Shown piece by piece: positions 1 through 5,641 of a stretch of DNA of 9,444 nt. Under the pieces are notes generated by a model. It did no database searches. It was not told the origin of the DNA and saw nothing but the letters and a program-made list of their open reading frames with translations. Source of the DNA: Thermodesulfovibrio sp. (GTDB taxonomy: Bacteria; Nitrospirota; Thermodesulfovibrionia; Thermodesulfovibrionales; Thermodesulfovibrionaceae); the NCBI GenBank assembly GCA_026415595.1, contig JAOAGU010000036.1:1-9444 (forward strand). The letters run 5' to 3'. Within the stretch, counting starts at the first letter, position 1; every line of letters starts with the position of its first letter. Position numbers and translations under genes: made by a program.

Positions 1-88
1 AATTAGCAACGCCAATGAAAATTATCAAAGCTATGATTATCCCGAAACCAAAACCCAATTTTTTGCCTATTGTCATGTTCTTAAACAT
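1..88 (-). CDS. Methyl-accepting chemotaxis protein, N-terminal fragment (runs off left edge)
   Basis: About 29 codons are visible, beginning MFKNMTIGKKLGFGFG and running straight into a hydrophobic stretch (IIIALIIFIGVAN). A short basic N-terminus followed at once by transmembrane helix 1 is typical of methyl-accepting chemotaxis receptors, which signal through CheA/CheW at the inner membrane. It lies just downstream of cheW on the same strand, with about 40 bases between, so the two are probably co-transcribed. Start choice is uncertain. ATG at 88 has AGGAG touching it with no spacer, but a GGGGGG run (98-103) sits 9 bases upstream and could pair with anti-SD through one G-U. ATG at 76 is 12 bases from the AGGAG. 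I prefer 88 because MFKN-type starts are common in the family. Sensor and signalling domains lie outside the window, so the ligand is unknown. Confidence 0.75.
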   Translation of the reverse strand, partial: MFKNMTIGKKLGFGFGIIIALIIFIGVAN

Positions 89-127
89 CTCCTAAATCCC
101 CCCTTTTGATCTGTTTAAGTTAAAAAC

Positions 128-643
128 TTATCTTTCAATTGCCACCTTCTCTGTCATGCCAACCATACTGGCACTTTCTTCTTTGCCTATCAATCTGTCC
201 ATTTCAAGCAATATGATTAATCCGTCTTCAAGTTTTGCTATACCGGAGATAAACTCACTGTTAACTGAATAGGTCATTGCAGGTGGTGGCTCAACAATTT
301 CAGTAGATATTCTCAAAACCTCTGATACTGTGTCAACTATCAATCCCATGGTCACACCCTGTATCTCCATTATCATTATTTTTTGCTGTGCTTTGTTTTC
401 TTCCTCTGGCAATCCGAACATTTTTCGTAAGCTCACAACAGGAATAACTTTACCACGAAGATTGATAACTCCTTCCACATAGTAAGGTGCATTGGGCACT
501 CTTGTTATCTCCTTCATTCTGTTTATTTCCTGCACCTTAAGAATATCAACAGCATACTCTTCTCCACCAAGAGTAAATGTAACAAGCTGAAGAATCTGAA
601 AGGCTTCTTTTTTCTGTTCCCTTGTTACCAATGCTGTTTCCAT
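128..643 (-). CDS. cheW: CheW-like chemotaxis coupling protein
   Basis: 171 residues, made almost entirely of one CheW domain (about residues 17-155). It shows the expected start of the fold (LVTFTLGGEEYAVDI), the region around EINRMKEITRVPNAP, and the signature NLRGKVIPVVSLR at 61-73. R63 corresponds to the conserved receptor/CheA contact arginine. CheW is a cytoplasmic adaptor joining chemoreceptor tips to the kinase CheA. No kinase or receiver domain is present, so this is a stand-alone CheW rather than CheV or CheA. The ATG has a near-perfect ribosome site, AAGGAGGTG, with 7 bases to the start. The next gene downstream begins a chemoreceptor, so this adaptor probably works with it. The N-terminal dozen residues are a charged extension ahead of the domain. 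Confidence 0.93.
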   Translation of the reverse strand: METALVTREQKKEAFQILQLVTFTLGGEEYAVDILKVQEINRMKEITRVPNAPYYVEGVINLRGKVIPVVSLRKMFGLPEEENKAQQKIMIMEIQGVTMGLIVDTVSEVLRISTEIVEPPPAMTYSVNSEFISGIAKLEDGLIILLEMDRLIGKEESASMVGMTEKVAIER

Positions 644-665
644 ATTTTCACCTCCTTAATTTTTT

Positions 666-694
666 ATTATATATTTCCATAGAAAAATTTTTTA
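666..694 (-). promoter_or_regulatory. Possible promoter for cheW-mcp
   Basis: On the minus strand a perfect TATAAT lies at 671-666, about 23 bases upstream of the cheW ATG, leaving room for a short leader with the strong ribosome site. The -35 position (694-689, TAAAAA) is poor and overlaps the stop codon of the upstream methyltransferase. I see no sigma-28 flagellar consensus here. Read-through from the upstream gene is an alternative. Confidence 0.35.
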
Positions 695-1459
695 TACTTC
701 CCATATCAGTATTCCATGCTCGGCATAAGTAGTATGCACTACTTTACCATCTGGGAAATGTTTATTTAAGATTTCTAAAATTTTTTCCTTGTTTGGTTTG
801 ATATTTTGTAGTTCAAGAAAGCCTGAAATATCATCCAATGCCTCCTCTATGCTGCCTTTCCATTGCCATGAAGTTTCATAAAACTCTATATGTGGCTTTC
901 TACCCTTTTCATTAAGTATATTTTGAATCATCAGAACACCTGAAGGTGGTTTTAGATCTACACCATGAAACTTAAATATTTCACTTTTAATCGTATTTTC
1001 TCTTTTCCTACCCCAGCCAATATATATACACCATTTTTTTGAGCAGTTTTCCATTTTAATAATGTCTTCTAAGGTTTTAATTGCTGGAGTCATGGCTGAA
1101 AGGACGATGTCAAATTTTTTTCTAAAGCCCGTTCTGTCTATATCAATTTCATGCCAGAAATTTTTATATGTTTCAATATTTACCACATCATAAATCATCG
1201 TCTGTTCTTTGAGAATTTTTAACATTTCATCAGAAGGGTCAACTGCAACAACCTTTTTTGCTTCCTTAGCTATAGGTAATGTATACACTCCTGTGCCAGA
1301 GCCTATTTCAAGAATGTATTTATCTTTAAAAGAACAGCCAACTTTTTTAATTTTTTCCAATACAGATAAAGTCCTCGGATAAACTGATTCATCGTATGGT
1401 AGAGGATATTTTTTAGCTCTTTTATCCCAGAATTTTTTTATCTTTTCGTAGTCTTGCAT
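692..1459 (-). CDS. Class I SAM-dependent methyltransferase, substrate unknown
   Basis: 255 residues with a class I Rossmann methyltransferase core. Motif I is ILEIGSGTGVYT at 49-60. The acidic residue after strand 2 is D74 in VVAVDPSDEML, which should bind the ribose of S-adenosylmethionine. A strand-4 segment FDIVLSAMTPAI follows near 116-127. The N-terminal WDKRAKKYPLP stretch and the long C-terminal half, rich in W, K and E, match no substrate group I can name. No signal peptide or membrane segment is present, so it should be cytosolic. The ATG has no convincing Shine-Dalgarno (only GAGAAT, which also reads as a -10 box), suggesting a leaderless or very short-leader transcript. It lies 48 bases upstream of cheW on the same strand, but no functional link to chemotaxis is visible. 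It lacks CheR features, so I do not call it a receptor methyltransferase. Confidence 0.85.
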   Translation of the reverse strand: MQDYEKIKKFWDKRAKKYPLPYDESVYPRTLSVLEKIKKVGCSFKDKYILEIGSGTGVYTLPIAKEAKKVVAVDPSDEMLKILKEQTMIYDVVNIETYKNFWHEIDIDRTGFRKKFDIVLSAMTPAIKTLEDIIKMENCSKKWCIYIGWGRKRENTIKSEIFKFHGVDLKPPSGVLMIQNILNEKGRKPHIEFYETSWQWKGSIEEALDDISGFLELQNIKPNKEKILEILNKHFPDGKVVHTTYAEHGILIWEV

Positions 1460-1464
1460 TTTTT

Positions 1465-1494
1465 ATTCTCAATACATAGGTATTAAAAAGTCAA
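1465..1494 (-). promoter_or_regulatory. Promoter candidate for the methyltransferase gene
   Basis: Minus strand: TTGACT at 1494-1489 (5 of 6 to the -35 consensus), an 18-base spacer, and GAGAAT at 1470-1465 (4 of 6 to TATAAT). The -10 box ends only 5 bases before the ATG at 1459, so transcription would begin at or next to the start codon. That agrees with the missing ribosome site. Confidence 0.4.
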
Positions 1495-1542
1495 TAACCA
1501 TTCCTGTAACTGCAAACTTTTAAATAGCAAGAGAATTAACTC

Positions 1543-1548
1543 TATTAT
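1543..1548 (+). promoter_or_regulatory. Possible -10 element for the DUF6485 leader
   Basis: TATTAT (5 of 6 to consensus) on the plus strand. Initiation about 7 bases downstream would fall near 1555, at the first base of the GAGGAGGAG strand that starts the structured leader. The -35 position is weak (TTAAAT at 1520-1525). A competing perfect TATAAT lies at 1643-1648, but with no recognisable -35. Which one is used decides whether the structured element is transcribed ahead of the downstream gene. Confidence 0.3.
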
Positions 1549-1671
1549 TACACCGAGGAGGAGACCCTTTGTTTCTGATTAGAGGGACAGAAATAGAGTG
1601 TAATTTCAAGCCGAAGATAAGGAATCTCCTCTAAATTTCAGTTATAATTAAAAAATTAATATTTAAGGAGG
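1547..1671 (+). promoter_or_regulatory. Structured leader with alternative pairings, candidate cis-regulator
   Basis: This is the gene-free stretch before the DUF6485-type gene. Plus-strand pairings seen by eye are: an 11-bp hairpin 1567-1577/1588-1598 with a 10-base loop and two G-U pairs; an enclosing 7-bp perfect stem 1558-1564 (GAGGAGA) with 1625-1631 (TCTCCTC); a 7-bp perfect match 1547-1553 (ATTACAC) with 1598-1604 (GTGTAAT), which would cross the outer stem as a pseudoknot; and an 8-bp match 1539-1546 (ACTCTATT) with 1592-1599, which competes with the hairpin. TCTCCT at 1625-1630 can also pair with the downstream ribosome site AGGAGG (1666-1671). Folding of the outer stem could therefore free that site. 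The G-U pairs favour the plus strand as the RNA. I recognise no known riboswitch class. Confidence 0.35.
1569..1634 (+). CDS. Possible 21-codon leader peptide or small protein
   Basis: A short ORF starts at TTG (1569) and ends at TAA (1632-1634), encoding a basic peptide that begins FLIRGTEIEC after the initiator and ends RNLL. It has its own ribosome site: GGAGG at 1557-1561, 7 bases before the TTG. It ends 43 bases before the DUF6485-type ATG. Translation would open the leader hairpin, so it could act as a control peptide. It may also be a chance ORF inside a structured RNA, or the remnant of an older gene. It is too short to judge from composition. Confidence 0.25.
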   Translation: MFLIRGTEIECNFKPKIRNLL

Positions 1672-1677
1672 ATGAAT

Positions 1678-1878
1678 ATGGATTGCAAAATTGAAAGAAA
1701 TAAAAAAATATGCACTTGCACCTATGAGCCTTGCGAAAAAAAAGGAATCTGTTGTGATTGTATGCACTATCACAGAAAAAGAGGGGAACTGCCAGCTTGC
1801 TACTTTACACCTGAAGTAGAGGCAACTTATGACAGAAGCATAAAGAGATTTATTCAGATGCAGACAGGTAGGAAGTAA
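1678..1878 (+). CDS. Small cysteine-rich DUF6485-type protein
   Basis: 66 residues with eight cysteines (3, 12, 14, 19, 25, 26, 28, 41) and two nearby histidines (30, 32). The pattern CTCTYEPCEKKGICCDCMHYHR, then GELPACYF and a helical TYDRSIKRFI tail, matches my memory of the DUF6485 family, small cytosolic proteins of unknown function in anaerobes. The cysteine spacing suggests a zinc or iron-sulfur site, but this is inference. The start is set by the ribosome site: AAGGAGG (1665-1671) touches an ATG at 1672, which is too close, and leaves 6 bases to the ATG at 1678. It has no signal peptide. Its last 29 bases overlap the end of the convergent phosphatase gene. The upstream leader may regulate translation. 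Confidence 0.75.
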   Translation: MDCKIERNKKICTCTYEPCEKKGICCDCMHYHRKRGELPACYFTPEVEATYDRSIKRFIQMQTGRK

Positions 1879-2722
1879 TATCTTCTAAAATAATATCATC
1901 AGTATTTGCAATTTTATTTGAAAGCTGTCCTCTTGCAATTTTTATTCCTGCAAGGGATGCATAGGTTCTTGATGTAAAAAGAGTGAGACATCTCTTTGAA
2001 TAAACTATTTTCCCTGCCAAATAAGGGTCGTGCCCTCTAATAAAACAATTTGCACCTATTGAATTTAAAAAAGTATTTAGTTGTTTTTCTGTGAATTTTG
2101 GTATTCCATAGCCTCTAAACATTGGCGACATATCGGCATCTGCCCATAGTATATCTATTATTAAGTCTTTCCGTGATTTATCATCTATTGATTGTCCATG
2201 CATTGGAAATCCTGAATGAGAGGCAATAATTCCATTTTCCGTCTTTAACATGAGGGGTATTTCTTTGAAAAATTCTGTAACAATATTATGAATTTTAAAT
2301 CCATTACTTCCGAATATATCCATAAGATTTTCTTCAAATTCATAGGGATAGCAAAAAACAGAGTAGTGAGCTTCATGATTCCCTTTAAGAAGAAAAACTC
2401 TATCAGGAAAGTAGATTTTCAGAAGGCAAAGATAAAGAAGATTGAAAAGAGAACCACCAGGTTCAGGCTCTCTGTCAATGTAATCTCCAAGAAAAATTAA
2501 ATATGTATCTGAATTTTTAAGAAACCTTGTGGCAAGATATTTAGTTGTTGAGAAGTCTCCATGTGTATCTCCAATAAAGATTACTTCTCCTGTTTGGGCT
2601 TCTAAATTCAAAAAAGGAGGCTCTTTACTTAAAATTTCTTTTCCAGAGACGAAGATCTCTAAGATTTTTTCAGGTTCAAAGCTTATTACTGAATCTGGAT
2701 TATAGAGAACCTCCAAATGCAT
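1850..2722 (-). CDS. PPP-family (eukaryote-like) serine/threonine protein phosphatase
   Basis: 290 residues with all core motifs of the PPP metallophosphatases. These are GDTHG at 51-55, GDYIDR at 79-84, KGNHE at 113-117, and later metal/active-site histidines H169 (ASHSGFP) and H231 (RGHDP). ILWAD (191-195) followed by RGYGIPKF resembles the LWSDP...RGxxxxFG region of PP1/PP2A-type enzymes. That argues for a true PPP phosphatase rather than a general calcineurin-like esterase or ApaH. It should remove phosphate from Ser/Thr proteins using two metal ions; the target is unknown. There is no signal peptide. The ATG lies inside the upstream HEAT-repeat gene (23-base overlap), with AAGGAG 7 bases before it, so translation is probably coupled. 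The 3' end overlaps the convergent DUF6485-type gene by 29 bases. Confidence 0.9.
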   Translation of the reverse strand: MHLEVLYNPDSVISFEPEKILEIFVSGKEILSKEPPFLNLEAQTGEVIFIGDTHGDFSTTKYLATRFLKNSDTYLIFLGDYIDREPEPGGSLFNLLYLCLLKIYFPDRVFLLKGNHEAHYSVFCYPYEFEENLMDIFGSNGFKIHNIVTEFFKEIPLMLKTENGIIASHSGFPMHGQSIDDKSRKDLIIDILWADADMSPMFRGYGIPKFTEKQLNTFLNSIGANCFIRGHDPYLAGKIVYSKRCLTLFTSRTYASLAGIKIARGQLSNKIANTDDIILEDITSYLSASE

Positions 2723-3338
2723 CTAATAACTCCTTATTATTCAAATCAGAGGCTATTTGTTTTATAAAAGATTGAGCTTCAGGAGATGCTATTGACTTTA
2801 AGGCGTTGATAATTGCAATTTTTACAGCCAAGCTTTTTTCAGTTCTAAATGCCTCTGTAAGATATCTTACTGACTCTGGCATTTTGAGTCTTCCTAAGGA
2901 TTTTGCGGTTGATTCTCTTACTAAAACCTCTGGATCTTTTAAGCCTTCCTTAAGAATTTCCATAAGCCTTTTCCCAGGAGGGAAATCACCAAGTGATTCA
3001 GCAACATAGGACTTAAGGGAGGGACATTCATGATGAAAGAAATGGTCCTGAAACATTCCAAGAAGAGCTTCCTTTGCCTGAGGTGTTTTCATGTATCCGA
3101 GCATTCTAATTGCCCGGATCCTGTATCGCCAATCATATCCTCTTGCATCGGCTAACTCTACAACAGTTTTAAATTTTTCAGGTGATTTAAACTTTTCTAA
3201 AAATGATGATTCTGTAATTTTTTCTCTCCAATTTGGAACATCAAGCTCTTTGAGAAGGTCATCAATACTATACGCATAAGAATTAGCAGAAATGAGGATA
3301 AAAAGAGAAATAGAAATAAAAATTAAAAAATTTTTCAC
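2700..3338 (-). CDS. Exported HEAT-repeat protein
   Basis: 212 residues. An N-terminal signal peptide (MKNFLIFISISLFILISANS) probably ends at A22, just before YSIDD, so the mature protein is predicted to be periplasmic. The rest is helical with HEAT-like units: RIRAIRMLGYMKTPQAKEALL (about 77-97), SYVAESLGDFPPGKRLMEIL, VRESTAKSLGRLKMPESVRYL, and VKIAIINALKSIASPEAQSFI. Such repeats form a protein-binding solenoid, and no catalytic motif is visible. The start is GTG at 3338, chosen because AAGGAGG lies 5 bases upstream and the signal peptide follows immediately. It is first in a two-gene unit and overlaps the PPP phosphatase by 23 bases. The partner is predicted cytosolic, so direct contact is not obvious. 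Binding partner unknown. Confidence 0.85.
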   Translation of the reverse strand: MKNFLIFISISLFILISANSYAYSIDDLLKELDVPNWREKITESSFLEKFKSPEKFKTVVELADARGYDWRYRIRAIRMLGYMKTPQAKEALLGMFQDHFFHHECPSLKSYVAESLGDFPPGKRLMEILKEGLKDPEVLVRESTAKSLGRLKMPESVRYLTEAFRTEKSLAVKIAIINALKSIASPEAQSFIKQIASDLNNKELLDAFGGSL

Positions 3339-3389
3339 TATATCCTCCTTTTGTATTTATTTTTCTATTTTAAAGGATTTTTTACTACT

Positions 3390-3409
3390 ATAGTTTATAA
3401 TAAAACTAT
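3390..3409 (+). promoter_or_regulatory. Dyad overlapping the aldolase -10 box and start codon
   Basis: A perfect 7-bp inverted repeat, ATAGTTT / AAACTAT, has a 6-base centre and contains a consensus TATAAT (3396-3401). It reaches into the ATG at 3408. The -10 box ends 6 bases before the ATG, so the transcript would start at the start codon, which fits the absence of a Shine-Dalgarno. No good -35 is seen. The repeat could be an operator or just AT-rich coincidence. Confidence 0.35.
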
Positions 3410-3983
3410 GCATTTTAAAAAGGAAAGAAAAGAAATTGTCAGGTTTGCTAAAAGAATATACAGGAAAGGATTAGTTTCTGGAATTAGCGGAAATCTTAGT
3501 TTGAGAGTTGATGAAAAATCTTTTTTAATAACTCCAAGGGCTAAATGTTATGAAAAACTTCAAGTTGAGGATATGGTGCTTTTAGATTTAGAGGGAAATA
3601 TTATCGATGGGCGAAAAGAACCTTCTTCAGAAAAACATCTTCACGTTGCAATATATAAGGCGAGAGATGATGTGAAAGCAATTATTCATACTCATTCTTC
3701 CTGTGTTTGTGTTCTTGCAGCACTTGAGATATCTCTTCCAATAATACTTGATGAGCAGAGAGAGAGTCTTGGAGGCGAAATTGAGATTACAAAATACGCT
3801 CCTTCAGGCAGTATAGAACTCGCTGAAGAGGCAGTAAGAGCATTAAGTTACAAAAAAGCTGTAATACTTGCAAAACATGGAGCTGTTGCTGTAGGAAATT
3901 CTCTCAAGGAAGCCTATTACGTATGTGAATTACTTGAAAAGTTAAGTAAAGTTTATCTTTTCACTAAATTGCTGAGTAAATAG
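3408..3983 (+). CDS. Class II aldolase/adducin family protein (fuculose-phosphate aldolase-like)
   Basis: 191 residues, one class II aldolase domain of normal length for L-fuculose-1-phosphate aldolase. Family landmarks are SGISGNLS with G28-N29, LITPRAKCYEKL (40-51) in the phosphate-binding region, PSSE with acid E75, zinc ligands H94 and H96 in HTHS, and a third ligand H156 in AKHGAVAVG. These place it with zinc-dependent enzymes that cleave or epimerise sugar phosphates. FucA, ribulose-phosphate epimerase and methylthioribulose-phosphate dehydratase share the fold, so the substrate is not settled. I chose ATG 3408 over an in-frame TTG at 3351 because homologous sequence begins only there and the extra 19 residues look like untranslated promoter. 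No ribosome site is visible. It is a lone plus-strand gene, divergent from the HEAT gene and convergent with hldD. Confidence 0.85.
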   Translation: MHFKKERKEIVRFAKRIYRKGLVSGISGNLSLRVDEKSFLITPRAKCYEKLQVEDMVLLDLEGNIIDGRKEPSSEKHLHVAIYKARDDVKAIIHTHSSCVCVLAALEISLPIILDEQRESLGGEIEITKYAPSGSIELAEEAVRALSYKKAVILAKHGAVAVGNSLKEAYYVCELLEKLSKVYLFTKLLSK

Positions 3984-3991
3984 TAATTTTT

Positions 3992-4016
3992 GAAAAAGTC
4001 ATCAGATGAATTTTTC
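3992..4016. terminator. Weak AT-rich hairpin between convergent genes
   Basis: GAAAAAGTCAT and ATGAATTTTTC form an 11-position stem with one G-A mismatch and a CAG loop. It sits in the 58-base gap between the aldolase and hldD stops. The 3' arm ends in a T run on the plus strand, and the mirror image serves the minus strand. It could be a bidirectional terminator, but it is poor in G-C and has no extra T tract beyond the stem. Confidence 0.3.
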
Positions 4017-4041
4017 TGGAAGACTAAGAAAGTCAGTAATT

Positions 4042-5007
4042 TTAGTTTCTCTCAAGATAGTTAACTACATAGTCTTTAATAGCCTCTTCAAGCGGAGTTG
4101 GTTTGAGATTATAACCAGCAGATTTTATCTTTTCCATCTCTGCTTTTGTATAATATTGATACTTTCCTTTCAATTCTTCAGGCATATCAATATATTCAAT
4201 ATCTGGTTTTAGCCCTAATGCGGAAAAAACAGACTTAGCAAGGTCATTCCAAGAACGGGGGTTCCCTGTACCTATATTGAAAATGCCGTTTTTGTCAGGA
4301 TTTTCAAGAAAGAACATGGTCATATCAACTGCATCATTTACATATATGAAATCTCTTAATTGTTCTCCGTCTTTATATTCAGGATTGTAAGATTTAAATA
4401 ATCTGATTTTCCCATCTTTTTTAATCTGTTCATAGGCTTTAAGAACCATACTTCTCATATCTCCTTTATGCCATTCTCTCGGACCAAATACATTAAAGTA
4501 TTTAAGTCCTACAATTTTATTGAGAATCCCTTTTTTTAATGCCCAGTAGTCAAATATTTGTTTTGAGTAGCCGTAAGCATTTAGAGGTCTTAATTGAGGG
4601 ATAATAGCATGGTTATCAGAAAAACCTAAGGAACCATCTCCATAGGTTGCTGCAGAGGAAGCATAGATAAATCTTACATTGTTTTTAATTGACCATAGAG
4701 CAAGTATTTTTGTGTATTCATAGTTGTTTTCCATCAGAAAATCCACATCTCTTTCTGTAGTGCTACTTCTTGCACCGAGATGAATTATAGCAGTTACTGA
4801 ATTGTTGAAATTATCCTTCTTCAGGTTTTCAATAAATTTATTTTTGTGAATGTAGTCTTCAAAGGAGAGATCAACAAGGTTTTTCCATTTTTCAGAAGTA
4901 TTAAGATTATCCACAATAAGAATATTTTCCTCTCCGAGTTCATTTAGCCGTTTCACTACATTTGCTCCGATGAAGCCCGCTCCACCAGTAACAATAGTAT
5001 ATTTCAT
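4042..5007 (-). CDS. hldD: ADP-L-glycero-D-manno-heptose 6-epimerase
   Basis: 321 residues. This is an extended short-chain dehydrogenase that converts ADP-D-glycero-D-manno-heptose to the L-glycero form, the donor for the lipopolysaccharide inner core. The NADP-binding GGAGFIG loop is at 8-14. DNLNTSEKWKNLVDLSFEDY is the HldD-specific N-terminal signature. GARSSTTE (77-84), SSAATYG with S116, and NAYGYSK with catalytic Y144 and K148 all line up with the E. coli enzyme. KYFNVFGPREWHKGDMRS and the ending LKGKYQYYTKAEMEKIKSAGY are also diagnostic. Length is close to the family norm of about 310. The ATG has AGGAGG 6 bases upstream. It is last in the tig cluster, 28 bases after the YkgJ-type gene, and no other heptose genes are in the window. 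Confidence 0.95.
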   Translation of the reverse strand: MKYTIVTGGAGFIGANVVKRLNELGEENILIVDNLNTSEKWKNLVDLSFEDYIHKNKFIENLKKDNFNNSVTAIIHLGARSSTTERDVDFLMENNYEYTKILALWSIKNNVRFIYASSAATYGDGSLGFSDNHAIIPQLRPLNAYGYSKQIFDYWALKKGILNKIVGLKYFNVFGPREWHKGDMRSMVLKAYEQIKKDGKIRLFKSYNPEYKDGEQLRDFIYVNDAVDMTMFFLENPDKNGIFNIGTGNPRSWNDLAKSVFSALGLKPDIEYIDMPEELKGKYQYYTKAEMEKIKSAGYNLKPTPLEEAIKDYVVNYLERN

Positions 5008-5035
5008 AGAAATCCTCCTGAGGTTTTTAGTTATA

Positions 5036-5641
5036 TTAACTCATTCTTCTTGCAAGTTCAATCCATGGATAATTCTGAAGTATTTTTACAAGGCCATTTA
5101 GCCTACCTGAGTTTATAAATTCAACTTTTTCATCCTCATTAAATACTCCATAAAAGGACGTCGTTTCATAAAGGGCTTTACCAAGATAATTTTCTGAAGG
5201 TTTAAGAACATCTTCGTTTCTTGTATAGAATGTATCCTCATCTACATCACATGGTTTAACGAAAACATTAAACTGTCTGCATGCAAGAGGTCTCATAGCA
5301 TATATTGAACAGATATCGTTGATAAGAAAAGGACAAGGATCACCTTTTTTATGTTTTATAAGAGAACTTTTTATTTTAGAACGAAGGGGTTCTCCAATTT
5401 TTTCAATCACATACCAGTAAATCCCTACAATTTCAATAGGATAAATAGGTATATCACGATGAGTCTTGCAGCAGTTACTGCAACCAGGACTACAAGCGAG
5501 TTTTTTTCCTGCTTTTTTTCCTTTTTCTATATCTTTTGAGACACCTTCATCCATAATTGCATAGGCATTGAGAAGTAATGGAAGCCAACTGTGTTTTTTT
5601 TCATCCTGATAAAAAGAAAGTCTAAATTTATTCTTTTTCAA
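5036..5641 (-). CDS. YkgJ-family cysteine-cluster (putative Fe/Zn-binding) protein
   Basis: About 201 residues from the TTG I prefer. The cysteine pattern CSPGCSNCC (C50, C54, C57, C58), then CPFL (C103), CSIY (C111) and RPLACRQF (C121), is the YkgJ/CxxCxxCC family pattern (PF03692), thought to bind iron-sulfur or zinc. No reaction is established for most members. The start is uncertain. The frame is open up to TTG codons at 5707, 5704 and 5692, which would overlap the upstream cyclophilin-like gene by up to 80 bases. TTG at 5641 has AAAGGAG about 14 bases upstream and overlaps by only 14 bases. The first ATG comes 29 codons later, too close to the cysteines. It is cytosolic, with no signal peptide, and co-transcribed between the cyclophilin-like gene and hldD. 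Confidence 0.8.
   Translation of the reverse strand: MKKNKFRLSFYQDEKKHSWLPLLLNAYAIMDEGVSKDIEKGKKAGKKLACSPGCSNCCKTHRDIPIYPIEIVGIYWYVIEKIGEPLRSKIKSSLIKHKKGDPCPFLINDICSIYAMRPLACRQFNVFVKPCDVDEDTFYTRNEDVLKPSENYLGKALYETTSFYGVFNEDEKVEFINSGRLNGLVKILQNYPWIELARRMS

Noticed and set aside
692..1459. Methyltransferase as chemoreceptor methylase CheR because of the adjacent cheW
   Set aside because: It lacks the CheR N-terminal helical domain and CheR motifs, and the proximity alone is not evidence.
1575..1593. CTGATTAG...GAAA resembling a hammerhead ribozyme core
   Set aside because: The core reads CTGATTA rather than CTGATGA, there is no stem II between the two core strands, and no cleavage-site helix is present.
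1605..1631. CCGAAG followed by a CTC-rich strand, reminiscent of glycine or glutamine riboswitches
   Set aside because: The remaining conserved blocks of those classes are absent or in the wrong order.
2288..3279. Plus-strand open frames opposite the phosphatase and HEAT genes
   Set aside because: Antisense to well-supported genes; low-complexity translations and no start signals.
3351..3407. N-terminal extension of the aldolase from an in-frame TTG at 3351
   Set aside because: The extra residues match nothing in the family, contain the TATAAT box and dyad, and homology starts at ATG 3408.
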